Positions 1-9,000 of a stretch of 64,000 nt of DNA are shown piece after piece. The stretch is from an uncultured Mycoplasmatota bacterium (GTDB lineage: Bacteria > Bacillota_I > Bacilli_A > RF39 > UBA660). How positions within the stretch are numbered: the stretch's first letter is position 1; each line of letters starts with the position of its first letter. The notes under the pieces are model-generated. The model saw only the letters and a list, made by a program, of their open reading frames with translations, did not search any database and was not told the origin of the DNA. Where the stretch lies: positions 62,001 through 126,000 of the forward strand of contig URPE01000001.1 of assembly GCA_900549625.1 (NCBI GenBank), written 5' to 3'. Made by a program: the position numbers and the translations under genes.

Positions 1-2
1 GT

Positions 3-323
3 TTAATTTTAATTTGTGCTAGTATCATTGCTTTCTTTAAAACGAGTGTTATTAAAGAATTTATTGCTTTTATATTAGGGGGATACTTAATCTATCGTGG
101 TAGCCTAAGAGCAAGTCTTTCTATGAATTTCCAAGAACATAATAAAAAAATGAGTTTTGTTATTCTTATACTTGCTCTTCTTAATATGGTACTTGGTGTT
201 CTAATGATTTTAAATCCTTTTACTAGTTTAATTAAAATAAACGAACTAATAGCCATATTAATAATCATTAATGAAGTATTATACATGTTAGAAAATATTA
301 TTATTTTAATAAAATTAAAGTGA
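3..323 (+). CDS. DUF308/HdeD-like small membrane protein (5' end outside window)
   Basis: The reading frame is open from base 3 and continues past the internal ATG at 123, so this is the C-terminal part of a longer gene. It encodes about 106 residues with several hydrophobic helices, including an LGVLMILNPF stretch typical of the short repeated helices of HdeD/DUF308 proteins. Those are small multipass membrane proteins, often stress related, of poorly known function. It ends in TGA at 321-323. The family call is inference from hydrophobic pattern and the NPF motif. The start codon and full topology are not visible. Confidence 0.5.
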   Translation, partial: LILICASIIAFFKTSVIKEFIAFILGGYLIYRGSLRASLSMNFQEHNKKMSFVILILALLNMVLGVLMILNPFTSLIKINELIAILIIINEVLYMLENIIILIKLK

Positions 324-388
324 TGAGCGAAAATGGTTTTTAAATTGCCAAATTTATTGTATAATACTAATTGAATTGGAGGAATTAT

Positions 389-2608
389 ATGAAATTTCGT
401 GTATCTTCTAAAGACTTTACGATATTTGTAGTCTTTTGTGTCTTTTTACTTTATTTATGCGCTATTGCGGTATTAAACTTTTCATCTTTTGCAAATGATG
501 GTTCATTTTATGGTTTAAATCCTTTTCCAGCTTTTGGGAAAGATTATATCGTTTTAACTTTATTTATGTTTGCCGTAGCTCTAGTTATTATATTCTCTAG
601 CGTTTCTTCTTATATATTTGATAAAGATAAAAGTGGTAAAAAATTTTTGAATATTGGTGATAAGGAAGAAAAAGGTTATTCAAGATGGGCTAAAGAAAAA
701 GAAATTAAAAGTGCCAAAGACGTTGTTCATGTTAAAACTATTGATCAACATGTTGAAGGAGCAGGTGTTCCTTTGATTAACAATGGCACTGATGTTTGGG
801 TTGATAATTCCGCGTATCACACAATGATAATAGGTTCAACTGGTTCAGGTAAAACTGAGTGTATAGTAAAACCACAAGTTAACCTTTTAGCCAAAAAAGG
901 CGAAAGTATGGTTATCAATGACCCTAAAGGTGAATTGTATAAGTATTGTGGTGATTACTTAAAAGAACAAGGCTATAATATTGTTGTTTTAAATTTCCGT
1001 GATCCTACAGAAGGTAATTCTTGGAATCCTCTTTCTATGCCATACTATTATTATAAAAATGGTAATACCGATAAAGCAATTGAGTTACTTGAGGATATAG
1101 CTAATAATATTTTAGTTGACCCTAAAAATAAAGACTCAGCTTTCTGGGAACAATCTGGTGCCGACTATTTTGCTGGTCTTGCCCTAGCTTTATTTAGAGA
1201 TGGTAAAGAAGAAGAAATAAATTTAAACTCAATTAATTTAATGAGTACTGTTGGTGAAGAAAGAATTGGGGCTAAAACTTACGTTCAAGAATATTTCAAT
1301 ATGAAAGGGGAAGCTTCACCAGAATATATTTTTGCCTCAACTACTTTTAATGCACCTAGTGATACAAAAGGTGGTATTTTATCTACTTTTAGACAAAAAA
1401 TTCGTATTTTTGCTTCCCGTGAAAAATTATCAGAAATGCTTTCTTATAGTGATTTTGATATGCGTAGTATTGGTGAGAAAAAAACAGCCGTTTTCTTAAT
1501 TGTGCATGATGAAAAAACAACTTACCATAGTTTACTTACTGTCTTTTTAAAACAATGTTATGAAACTTTAGTTGAAGTTGCCCAAACAAGTGGTGGTAAA
1601 TTAAAGTATCGTACTAATTTCATTCTTGATGAGTTTGCTAACATGCCTCCTTTAAGTGATGTTGATTCTATGGTTTCAGCTGCTCGTAGTAGAAGTATTA
1701 GATTTACCTTTATTATTCAAAACTTTTCGCAATTAAACGATGTTTATGGTAAAGAGGTTGCCCAAACTATTCGTGGTAACTGTGGTAATACAATTTACTT
1801 AATAAGCACGGAAATGGCGGCCTTAGAAGAAATAAGTAAAATGTGTGGTGAAGTTAAAAGTAAAGACAAAGATAAAACAGCTTCTACACCACTTGTAACT
1901 GTAACTGACTTACAAAAAATGAAATTGTTCCAAGCTATAATTATGCGTATTCGTATGGCTCCATATAAAGTACAATATACGCCAGATTTCAAAATTAACT
2001 GGGGTATTGAAAGAAAAGATTTTTCATTTCCTCATCGGGAAGAAAAGACTGTTTCAACATTTGATTTAAAAACTTTTGTTTCGGAAGCTAAAAGACGACA
2101 AATGATGGAAAATGCCAAGAATGGTGAACAAGCACCAAATCCTTTCAATCCTTTTGGTGGTATGGGTATGCCTAGTAATCCATTTATGAGTGGCATGGGT
2201 GGTTTCCCAAGTTTAGATGCAAGTGAAAAATCATCACCTAAAAGTACATCACCTAATATTGCAAGCCCATTAGGAATAGATGCACCTAATAAACCACTTT
2301 CTGCTTTAACTAATGATGAAATTGATAAAATGATAGCGGATATTGATAAAAAATTAGCAGAACTTGAAGAAGAAGAGAAGAAAGAAAAAGAAGCCTCATC
2401 AATGAAGAAAGAAGAACCAAAAAATATTGAACTTCCTAAATTAGAAGAACAAACTTCTATTACTAATAAAGAAGAAGTAAAAAAAGAAGATATTAAAGAA
2501 GTAAATAATGATAAACCAAAAATAAATGTTGATGCAGATTCAATTGTTATGAATGATAATGTCATAACTGATGATGAGTTCTTTGATGATTTCTTTGGTG
2601 AAGAATAA
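389..2608 (+). CDS. VirD4/TraG-type coupling ATPase (T4CP), lone
   Basis: A 739-residue protein. The ATG at 389 is chosen over an upstream TTG at 371 because GGAGGA lies at 378-383. Two N-terminal membrane helices (about residues 7-30 and 54-76) precede a P-loop ATPase domain with Walker A GSTGSGKT (residues 149-156) and Walker B FILDEFAN (D414, E415). This is the architecture of VirD4/TraG coupling proteins, hexameric inner-membrane motors that feed DNA or protein substrates to type IV secretion channels. The last ~170 residues are low complexity: an NPF/Met/Gly-rich segment, then a Lys/Glu coiled region and an acidic DDEFFDDFFGEE end, which may bind substrates. No relaxase, VirB4 or other conjugation gene is visible in the window, so its partner machine is unknown. 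Confidence 0.85.
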   Translation: MKFRVSSKDFTIFVVFCVFLLYLCAIAVLNFSSFANDGSFYGLNPFPAFGKDYIVLTLFMFAVALVIIFSSVSSYIFDKDKSGKKFLNIGDKEEKGYSRWAKEKEIKSAKDVVHVKTIDQHVEGAGVPLINNGTDVWVDNSAYHTMIIGSTGSGKTECIVKPQVNLLAKKGESMVINDPKGELYKYCGDYLKEQGYNIVVLNFRDPTEGNSWNPLSMPYYYYKNGNTDKAIELLEDIANNILVDPKNKDSAFWEQSGADYFAGLALALFRDGKEEEINLNSINLMSTVGEERIGAKTYVQEYFNMKGEASPEYIFASTTFNAPSDTKGGILSTFRQKIRIFASREKLSEMLSYSDFDMRSIGEKKTAVFLIVHDEKTTYHSLLTVFLKQCYETLVEVAQTSGGKLKYRTNFILDEFANMPPLSDVDSMVSAARSRSIRFTFIIQNFSQLNDVYGKEVAQTIRGNCGNTIYLISTEMAALEEISKMCGEVKSKDKDKTASTPLVTVTDLQKMKLFQAIIMRIRMAPYKVQYTPDFKINWGIERKDFSFPHREEKTVSTFDLKTFVSEAKRRQMMENAKNGEQAPNPFNPFGGMGMPSNPFMSGMGGFPSLDASEKSSPKSTSPNIASPLGIDAPNKPLSALTNDEIDKMIADIDKKLAELEEEEKKEKEASSMKKEEPKNIELPKLEEQTSITNKEEVKKEDIKEVNNDKPKINVDADSIVMNDNVITDDEFFDDFFGEE

Positions 2609-2632
2609 ACTTACAGAAATGTAGGTTTTTTT
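2609..2632 (+). terminator. Rho-independent terminator after the coupling ATPase gene
   Basis: ACTTACA (2609-2615) pairs with TGTAGGT (2620-2626, one G-U) around a GAAA loop and is followed by a T run to 2632. It begins immediately after the stop codon. Confidence 0.75.
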
Positions 2633-2977
2633 CTTGGAAATCTTTTTAGATTGAAGATCATAATTATCATATAGAATAGAGCTAACCTATATAAGTAATA
2701 AGAGTCTTGCTAAGTTTTTTTAGTAATAGGGTTAATGTATCTAAGTTATTATTAATTGTAAAATTTAAATACATGGAATATAAAACGTTTATTGATGAAT
2801 GATTTTTAATACACTCGCTCCGTCTTATATTTTTACACACACATTCTTAGTTTATTCATTTGATATTGTTAGTAGTGGTGTGTTTTAAATACTTACTTTT
2901 TAAAAACACCAAGATTAACTGGGTAAATATTATATGCTTAATATTAAATTTTGCATACTTTATAATAGGTGGTCAAT
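2633..2977. other. 345-bp AT-rich intergenic region with one hairpin
   Basis: No open frame with a ribosome binding site is visible. A stem at 2877-2910 (GGTGTGTTTTAAA against TTTAAAAACACC, one bulged G, nine-base loop) is the only clear structure. A TATAAT-like box (2961-2966) lies just before the AGGTGG ribosome site of the next gene. The region may carry a promoter or a small RNA, but nothing firmer can be said. Confidence 0.35.
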
Positions 2978-3232
2978 ATGAAGAAAATTTCTATTACTGA
3001 TTATCATAAAAATATGGGTACTTTAATTGATTTGTCTAGTAAAGAGGATTTTATCATCTCTCATCATCCTGATGCAATAAATATTCCTTATCAAAAATTT
3101 ATGTTATATTATGATGGTTATTTAAAAAAGGAAAAACCTTATTTCTTTATTTGTTCTAAAGGCGTACATAGTAATCGGGTTGTAGGTATGCTTGAATATT
3201 TTGGGTATGATGTGACACAAGTTTTACATTAA
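2978..3232 (+). CDS. Single-domain rhodanese-like protein
   Basis: An 84-residue protein. The ATG at 2978 sits behind AGGTGG (2967-2972), preferred over GTG at 2969, which lies inside that ribosome site. It is one rhodanese fold: the HHPDAINIPYQKF segment matches the family's 'GHIPGAINIP' region, and CSKGVHS provides the active-site cysteine loop followed by the usual 'S..v...L...G' helix. Single-domain rhodaneses carry persulfide sulfur or act as sulfurtransferases in the cytoplasm. It lies alone between terminators, so its partner is not indicated. The family is clear; the specific substrate is not. Confidence 0.8.
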   Translation: MKKISITDYHKNMGTLIDLSSKEDFIISHHPDAINIPYQKFMLYYDGYLKKEKPYFFICSKGVHSNRVVGMLEYFGYDVTQVLH

Positions 3233-3254
3233 ATAAGACTTGTGTCTTTTTTTT
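3215..3254 (+). terminator. Terminator overlapping the rhodanese gene 3' end
   Basis: AAGAC TTGT GTCTT (3235-3248) followed by eight T residues. A larger alternative stem pairs ACACAAG (3215-3221, inside the coding end) with CTTGTGT (3239-3245). Confidence 0.7.
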
Positions 3255-3302
3255 CTTGCACGCAATACGTTTGTTTGATATATTTATTGTGGTGATTAAT
3301 TT

Positions 3303-4391
3303 ATGATTTATATAATAATGGGTTTATTAATAGTAGTAATTATTTGTTTAATTATTGTTATAATTAAAGTTGAAAAAAATACGAAAGGTGACGCTTCAGT
3401 GAGTGCAGAGCTTTTAAAGTTCCAAAATGAATTTACCAAACAAATTGGTGATTTCAAATATGAATTTAGTGATAAATTAATGAAAGATTTTAATGCTTTA
3501 AATGATCGCATTGAATATCGGCTTAATTTAATGAATGAGAAAGTAAATCTTAGACTAGATGAAAATTTTGATAAAACTAATAAGACGTTTACAAGTGTTT
3601 TAGAAAGATTATCTAAGATTGATGAAGCTCAGAAAAAAATTGATAGTTTATCAACTGATATAGTATCTTTGCAAAGTGTTCTTACTGATAAAAAAACAAG
3701 AGGAATTTTTGGCGAGGTTAATTTAAACTATATCCTAACAAGTGTTTTCGGTGAAAAAAATGATAAAATATATGAAATTCAATATAAACTAAGCAATGGT
3801 TCTATTGCGGATTCTATTTTACATGCCCCAGCACCTCTTGGTAATATTTGTATAGACTCTAAATTTCCTTTGGAAAACTATGAGCGTATAACTAATAAAA
3901 CTTTATCGAAAGAAGAAAGAGACATTGCAATAAAACTATTTAAAGAAGATGTAAAGCGTCATATTAGTGCTATATCAAGTAAATACATTATACCTGGTGA
4001 AACAGCTGAACAAGCAATACTATTTTTACCGGCTGAAGCAATATTTGCCGAAATTAATGCATATCATCCCGATCTACTTAAAGAAGCTTACAACAAACAT
4101 GTCTGGATTACTTCTCCAACGACACTTATGAGTACATTAACCACTATTTATATGATTATTAAAAATATGGAACGTGACAAATACGCTAAAATAATTCAAG
4201 ATGAATTAAAAAAACTTTCTATGGAGTTTGATAGATATCGTGATAGATGGGATAAACTATCTAAAAGTATTGACACAGTAAATAAAGAGGTTAAAGATAT
4301 TCATGTTACAACTGAAAAAATTACTAAAAGATTTGATTCAATCAATAAAGTAGAAATAGCCGTTAAAGATAATTATGAAAAGTTAGAATAA
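3303..4391 (+). CDS. rmuC: RmuC family DNA recombination protein
   Basis: A 362-residue protein starting at an ATG behind GTGGTGATT. An N-terminal membrane helix (about residues 2-22) is followed by a long coiled coil (about 30-125) and then the conserved RmuC nuclease-like core: GIFGEVNLNYIL, then ICIDSKFPLENY and FLPAEAIFAE. RmuC proteins limit inverted-repeat recombination and are distant PD-(D/E)XK nucleases. The visible D-S-K and E residues fit that fold. Length and domain order are normal for the family. The gene stands alone, 70 bp after a terminator. The exact biochemical role of RmuC is poorly known even in model species. Confidence 0.88.
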   Translation: MIYIIMGLLIVVIICLIIVIIKVEKNTKGDASVSAELLKFQNEFTKQIGDFKYEFSDKLMKDFNALNDRIEYRLNLMNEKVNLRLDENFDKTNKTFTSVLERLSKIDEAQKKIDSLSTDIVSLQSVLTDKKTRGIFGEVNLNYILTSVFGEKNDKIYEIQYKLSNGSIADSILHAPAPLGNICIDSKFPLENYERITNKTLSKEERDIAIKLFKEDVKRHISAISSKYIIPGETAEQAILFLPAEAIFAEINAYHPDLLKEAYNKHVWITSPTTLMSTLTTIYMIIKNMERDKYAKIIQDELKKLSMEFDRYRDRWDKLSKSIDTVNKEVKDIHVTTEKITKRFDSINKVEIAVKDNYEKLE

Positions 4392-4454
4392 CTAGGTTAA
4401 ACAAACAGACTAAAAAAATTATTACGCATAAACTACCTTGAGAAAGGTGATATT

Positions 4455-5222
4455 ATGAGTAGAATTTTAAAGTCAGGTGAAAATCAAATTACAAATCCTT
4501 ATAGTTCTAGACATAAGGCTGTTGATGTAGTAAAAAAATGGTATCAAAAAGATACTGTTATATGTCATAGTGATGGGCTAGTTATATTAGTTCAAAAAGG
4601 AAGAAAAAATAATCGGGGTTCAACTGGTAATGAAAGTTATGGTAATTTTGTTAAAGTAAAACATAAAAATGGTTATTATACATTATATGCCCATTTAGAT
4701 ACTGTTCTTGTTAATAGTGGGGCGAGCATAAAAAAAGGTGATACGATTGGTGCAATGGGAAATTCTGGTAATGCTTATGGCGTTCACTTGCATTTTGAAT
4801 TACGTGATGAAAATAATAATTTAATAAATCCAACTAATTACTTAAATAGCGACTTACCAAATAAAACCGTAACATATCAAGCCTATGATAATATTAAAAA
4901 AATGTGGTTACCGAATGTTACAGTGGGTGATGGCGACTATGCCGGTAATTTTGGCAATCCTATTGGGGGCATTTATTTAGATAACTATAAAATGCGGGTT
5001 CATGACAAGAAAAAGGGTATTTGGCTTCCTTGGGTAACAAACCGTAATGACTATGCTGGTAATCTTGGTAATGATATTGATGGGGTACAAATTTATGGCG
5101 TTAGATACCGTGCTCATTTAAAGGGGAGTGGTTGGCTTTCCTACGTAAATAAAGTGGACAATACAAGTGAAGGCTACGCAGGTATATATGGTAGGTCTAT
5201 TGATGCAATTGAAATCAAGTAA
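4455..5222 (+). CDS. M23 peptidase with C-terminal ChW-like wall-binding repeats, no signal peptide
   Basis: 255 residues, ATG behind GAAAGGTGA. The N-terminal half is a LytM/M23 zinc endopeptidase: SRHKAVDV supplies the HxxxD zinc ligands and VHLHFELRD the HxH motif, so it should cut peptidoglycan cross-bridges. The C-terminal half (about residues 135-255) contains repeated units of the form 'Y.(a/v)H....GWL...N....YAG..G..IDgi.I', close to clostridial hydrophobic-with-conserved-Trp (ChW) repeats that bind walls. Unlike most autolysins it has no signal peptide or membrane helix at its N-terminus. That resembles phage-type endolysins and implies release by lysis or an unusual export route. 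No phage genes flank it. Confidence 0.82.
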   Translation: MSRILKSGENQITNPYSSRHKAVDVVKKWYQKDTVICHSDGLVILVQKGRKNNRGSTGNESYGNFVKVKHKNGYYTLYAHLDTVLVNSGASIKKGDTIGAMGNSGNAYGVHLHFELRDENNNLINPTNYLNSDLPNKTVTYQAYDNIKKMWLPNVTVGDGDYAGNFGNPIGGIYLDNYKMRVHDKKKGIWLPWVTNRNDYAGNLGNDIDGVQIYGVRYRAHLKGSGWLSYVNKVDNTSEGYAGIYGRSIDAIEIK

Positions 5223-5247
5223 TCCGTTTTTTATGTAAAAAATGCGT

Positions 5248-5275
5248 AAGGGCTCTTGACAAGGGCTCTTTTTTT
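5248..5275 (+). terminator. Terminator after the M23 peptidase gene
   Basis: A repeated AAGGGCTCTT (5248-5257 and 5261-5270) folds back on itself through G-U pairs around a GAC loop and ends in a T run. Confidence 0.7.
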
Positions 5276-5325
5276 CATTAAAATGAATATTAAGTTGTTA
5301 CTTAAAAAAAGGCCATGGTGATTTT

Positions 5326-5916
5326 TTGGAACATTATTTTACAAACAATAGTCGATTAAAAAGCGAAGTTCGCACGATTAAGTTTGAAAACAAGGGGCAT
5401 GTTTTCACTTTTTTTAGTGATTTAGGCGTTTTTTCTAAAGATAAGATTGATTATGGAAGCAGACTTTTATTAGAGGGAATACAAAAAAATAGAGATACGG
5501 CAAGTTCTATTTTAGATGTTGGGTGTGGCTATGGCTTTTTAGGCATTGTTTTATCTAAAACTTATGATGCACATGTTACTATGACGGATGTTAACAAAAG
5601 AGCCCTGCACTTATGTGAAAGAAATATTAAAGAAAATAAAGTGAGTGGGGAGCAAATAGAAAGTAATATATATGAAAATGTTACTGGTACATATGACTTA
5701 GTTGTTACCAATCCTCCTATTAGGGCGGGTAAAGAAGTAGTAAAGAGTATCCTTGCTGGTGCCAAAGAGCATCTAAATAAAGATGGTGATTTATGGTTTG
5801 TTATTCATAAGGATCAAGGAGCCAAAAGTATGGCTAAATCCTTAAGTGATATATATAATATTGAGGTGGTTTTAAAAGATAAAGGATTTTATGTTTTTCG
5901 TGCAAAAATTTATTGA
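5326..5916 (+). CDS. RsmC-like 16S rRNA methyltransferase (YbxB type)
   Basis: A 196-residue class I SAM methyltransferase. The TTG start at 5326 is favoured because the translated MEHYFTNN matches the family's conserved N-terminus and GGTGA lies just upstream. SAM-binding motif I is LDVGCGYGFLG, and the catalytic VVTNPPIRAG matches the N-P-P-[FYI] motif of guanine-N2 rRNA methyltransferases. The gene directly precedes rpoB, the position of ybxB in Bacillus, which supports the call. The rplJ-rplL genes that normally lie upstream are absent here. The rpoB promoter overlaps its stop codon. Confidence 0.85.
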   Translation: MEHYFTNNSRLKSEVRTIKFENKGHVFTFFSDLGVFSKDKIDYGSRLLLEGIQKNRDTASSILDVGCGYGFLGIVLSKTYDAHVTMTDVNKRALHLCERNIKENKVSGEQIESNIYENVTGTYDLVVTNPPIRAGKEVVKSILAGAKEHLNKDGDLWFVIHKDQGAKSMAKSLSDIYNIEVVLKDKGFYVFRAKIY

Positions 5917-5941
5917 CACTAAAGTTGTTTACTGATAGAAT
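5913..5941 (+). promoter_or_regulatory. Sigma-A type promoter for rpoB-rpoC
   Basis: TTGACA at 5913-5918, a 17-base spacer and TAGAAT at 5936-5941. The -35 box overlaps the TGA stop of the methyltransferase gene. About 65 bases of leader follow before rpoB. Confidence 0.75.
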
Positions 5942-6013
5942 TGTAAATTGGTGACGTGTTATTTTTGAACGTTTTGATATTTTGAAAAAATTATTGTTAG
6001 ATGGGGTGAAATC

Positions 6014-9000
6014 ATGGCTTACAAATTAAAAAAATGTGGAGATTATAGAACTCGTAGAAGTTTCTCCAAAAGTAAAAATACGATGGAACTACAGGATTTA
6101 CTAGAAATCCAAAAGAAAAGTTACCAAGAGTTTTTAGAGACTGGTATTCGTGAGGTATTTGATGAATTATTTCCAGTTGAAAGTTTTACAGGTAATGTTA
6201 CTGTTGATTTTGGTGATTATTCTTTTGACAAGCCTAGATATTCTGTAAAAGAAGCAAAAGAAAGAATGGTTAACTACGCTGCACCACTTAAGGTTGAAGC
6301 ACGTGTATTTATTCATGAAACTGGAGAGGTCAAAGAACAAGAAATATTTCTAGGGGATATGCCTTTAATGACTGAGGCTGGTACATTTATTATAAATGGT
6401 GCAGAACGTGTTATTATTTCTCAATTAGTACGTAGTCCAAGTGTTTACTTTAAACGTGAGGTAGATAAAAATGGACGTCGTGTTATAAGTGGTGAGATGA
6501 TTCCAAATCGTGGTACATGGCTTGAATTTGAAACTGATGCAAGAGATATTGTTTATGTTCGTATTGACAGAACAAGAAAAGTCCCTGTTACGACTTTCCT
6601 AAGAGCCCTTGGGTTATCTAGTAATGAAGAAATTGTTTCTTTATTTGGTGAGAACGATTATCTTTTAAATACATTTGAAAAAGATAATACTAAAAATACA
6701 GATGAAGCATTAATTGAAATATTTGAAAAATTGCGTCCAGGTGAACCAGCAACACTTGATTCTGCTAAAAACCAATTAATTATTCGTTTCTTCGATCATT
6801 TCCGTTATGACTTAGCTAAAGTTGGTCGTTACAAATTTAATCGTAAATTAAATGTTTGTGAAAGACTAGTAGGTTGTACATTAGCAGAAGATATTAAAGA
6901 TAGTGAAGGTAATGTAGTAGCGCCTGCAAATACTTTAGTTACTAAAGAAGTTTTAGATAATATTAAACCTGCTATTGCTAGTGGATTTGGTGTTAAAAAA
7001 GTTTTGATTCATGAAGAGTTAGACCAATATAATGAAGTTCAAGAAATTAAAGTATTTGATAAAACTAATCCTGATAAAGTAGTACCTATTATTGGTGTTC
7101 TTGAAACAACGACTGAAAAAAGACTTACTATTCCAGATATTTATGCTTCAATTAACTATTACTTAGACCTACAATTAGGTATTGGTAATACTGATGAAAT
7201 AGATAACTTAGGAAACCGTCGTGTTCGTCAAGTAGGGGAATTAATTCAAAAACAATTCCAAGTAGGTATGAGCCGTATGGAAAGAGTTATTAGAGAAAGA
7301 ATGACTACACAAGAAACAGAAGATATTACACCAAAATCTTTAATTAACATTCGTCCTGTTACTGCTGTTTTAAAAGAATTCTTTGGTAGTTCGCAATTAT
7401 CGAAGTTCATGGATCAAATTAACCCAATAGCTGAACTAACTGATAAAAGACGTTTATCTTCTTTAGGACCTGGTGGTCTATCAAGAGACCGTGCTGGTAT
7501 GGACGTTCGTGACGTCAATGCAAGCCACTACGGAAGACTTTGTCCAGTAGAAAGTCCAGAAGGTCAAAATATCGGTCTTATTACTTCACTTTCTGGTTAT
7601 GCTAAAGTAAATGAATATGGCTTTATTATGACTCCTTACCGTCGTGTAGTTGCGGGTCAAGTTCAAATGGATGATGTTCATTACTTAACTGCTGATGAAG
7701 AAACCGATTATTATATTTCTGAGGCTAATATCAAACTAGATGATGACAATCATATTATTGATGATGAGGTTATCGTGCGTTATAACGGCGACAACTTAAT
7801 GGTTTCTAAAGATAAAGTTAACTTTGTTGACGTATCGCCAAGCCAAGTTGTATCAATAACAACAAGTTGTATTCCATTCTTAAACTACGATGACGTTCAC
7901 AGAACACTTATGGGTTCAAATATGCAACGTCAAGCCGTACCTCTTTTACAAACTGAGGCACCTATCGTTGGTACTGGTGTTGAATGCGTAGCAGCTAAAT
8001 ATTCTGGTAGTACTATTCTTGCTAAAGCAGATGGTATCGTAGAATATGCTGATTCTAAAAAAATTATTGTTAAAACAGTTGGTGGTAAAGATACATATTA
8101 TCTTGCTACATTTGAGGCTAACAACGCTGGAGCTTGTACAAATCATATACCTTTAGTACATGCAGGTGATAAAGTAGCTAAAGACCAAGTTATTGCCGAT
8201 GGCCCAAGTACCGATCATGGTGAACTTGCTCTTGGTAAAAACATGACTGTTGCCTTCATGACTTATAATGGTTATAACTATGAAGATGCAGTAATATTAA
8301 ATGAAAGACTAGTTAAAGATGATGCTTATACATCACTACATATTGCTATGTATGAAATTGAATGTCGTGATACTAAACTTGGACCTGAAGAAATAACTCG
8401 TGATATTCCAAATGTTGGTGAAGAAGCTCGTAAAAACCTAGATTCATCTGGTATTGTAAGAATTGGTACCGAAGTTAAAGAAGGCGATATCCTAGTTGGT
8501 AAAGTTACACCAAAAGGTGTTCAAGAACTTACTAGTGAAGAAAAATTATTACATGCTATTTTCGGTGAAAAAACACGTGAAGTAAGAGATACATCATTAA
8601 AAGTAGAACATGGTGCTGCTGGTATCGTTCATGATGTTAAAGTCTATACTAAAGAAAATAGTGATGAATTACCTGCTGGTGTTTTCAAAATAATTCGTGT
8701 TTATATTATTCAAAAACGTAAAATCCAAGTTGGTGACAAAATGAGTGGTCGTCATGGTAACAAAGGTGTTATTTCCCTAATCTTACCAGAAGAAGATATG
8801 CCATACTTACCAGATGGTCGTCCAGTTGATATCATGTTAAACCCATTAGGTGTTCCATCTCGTATGAACATTGGTCAAATATTAGAAGTTCACTTAGGAA
8901 TGGCTGGTAAAAAATTAGGCGTTCATTATGCAACTCCAGTATTTGATGGTGCTAATATCGATGACATTCATGAAGAAATGGCTGAAGCTGGTATGAGTGA

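Noticed and set aside
2032..2565. Long minus-strand open frame inside the coupling ATPase gene
   Set aside because: It is the reverse shadow of the Lys/Glu/Ser-rich tail, with no ribosome site and Ser/Phe low-complexity translation.
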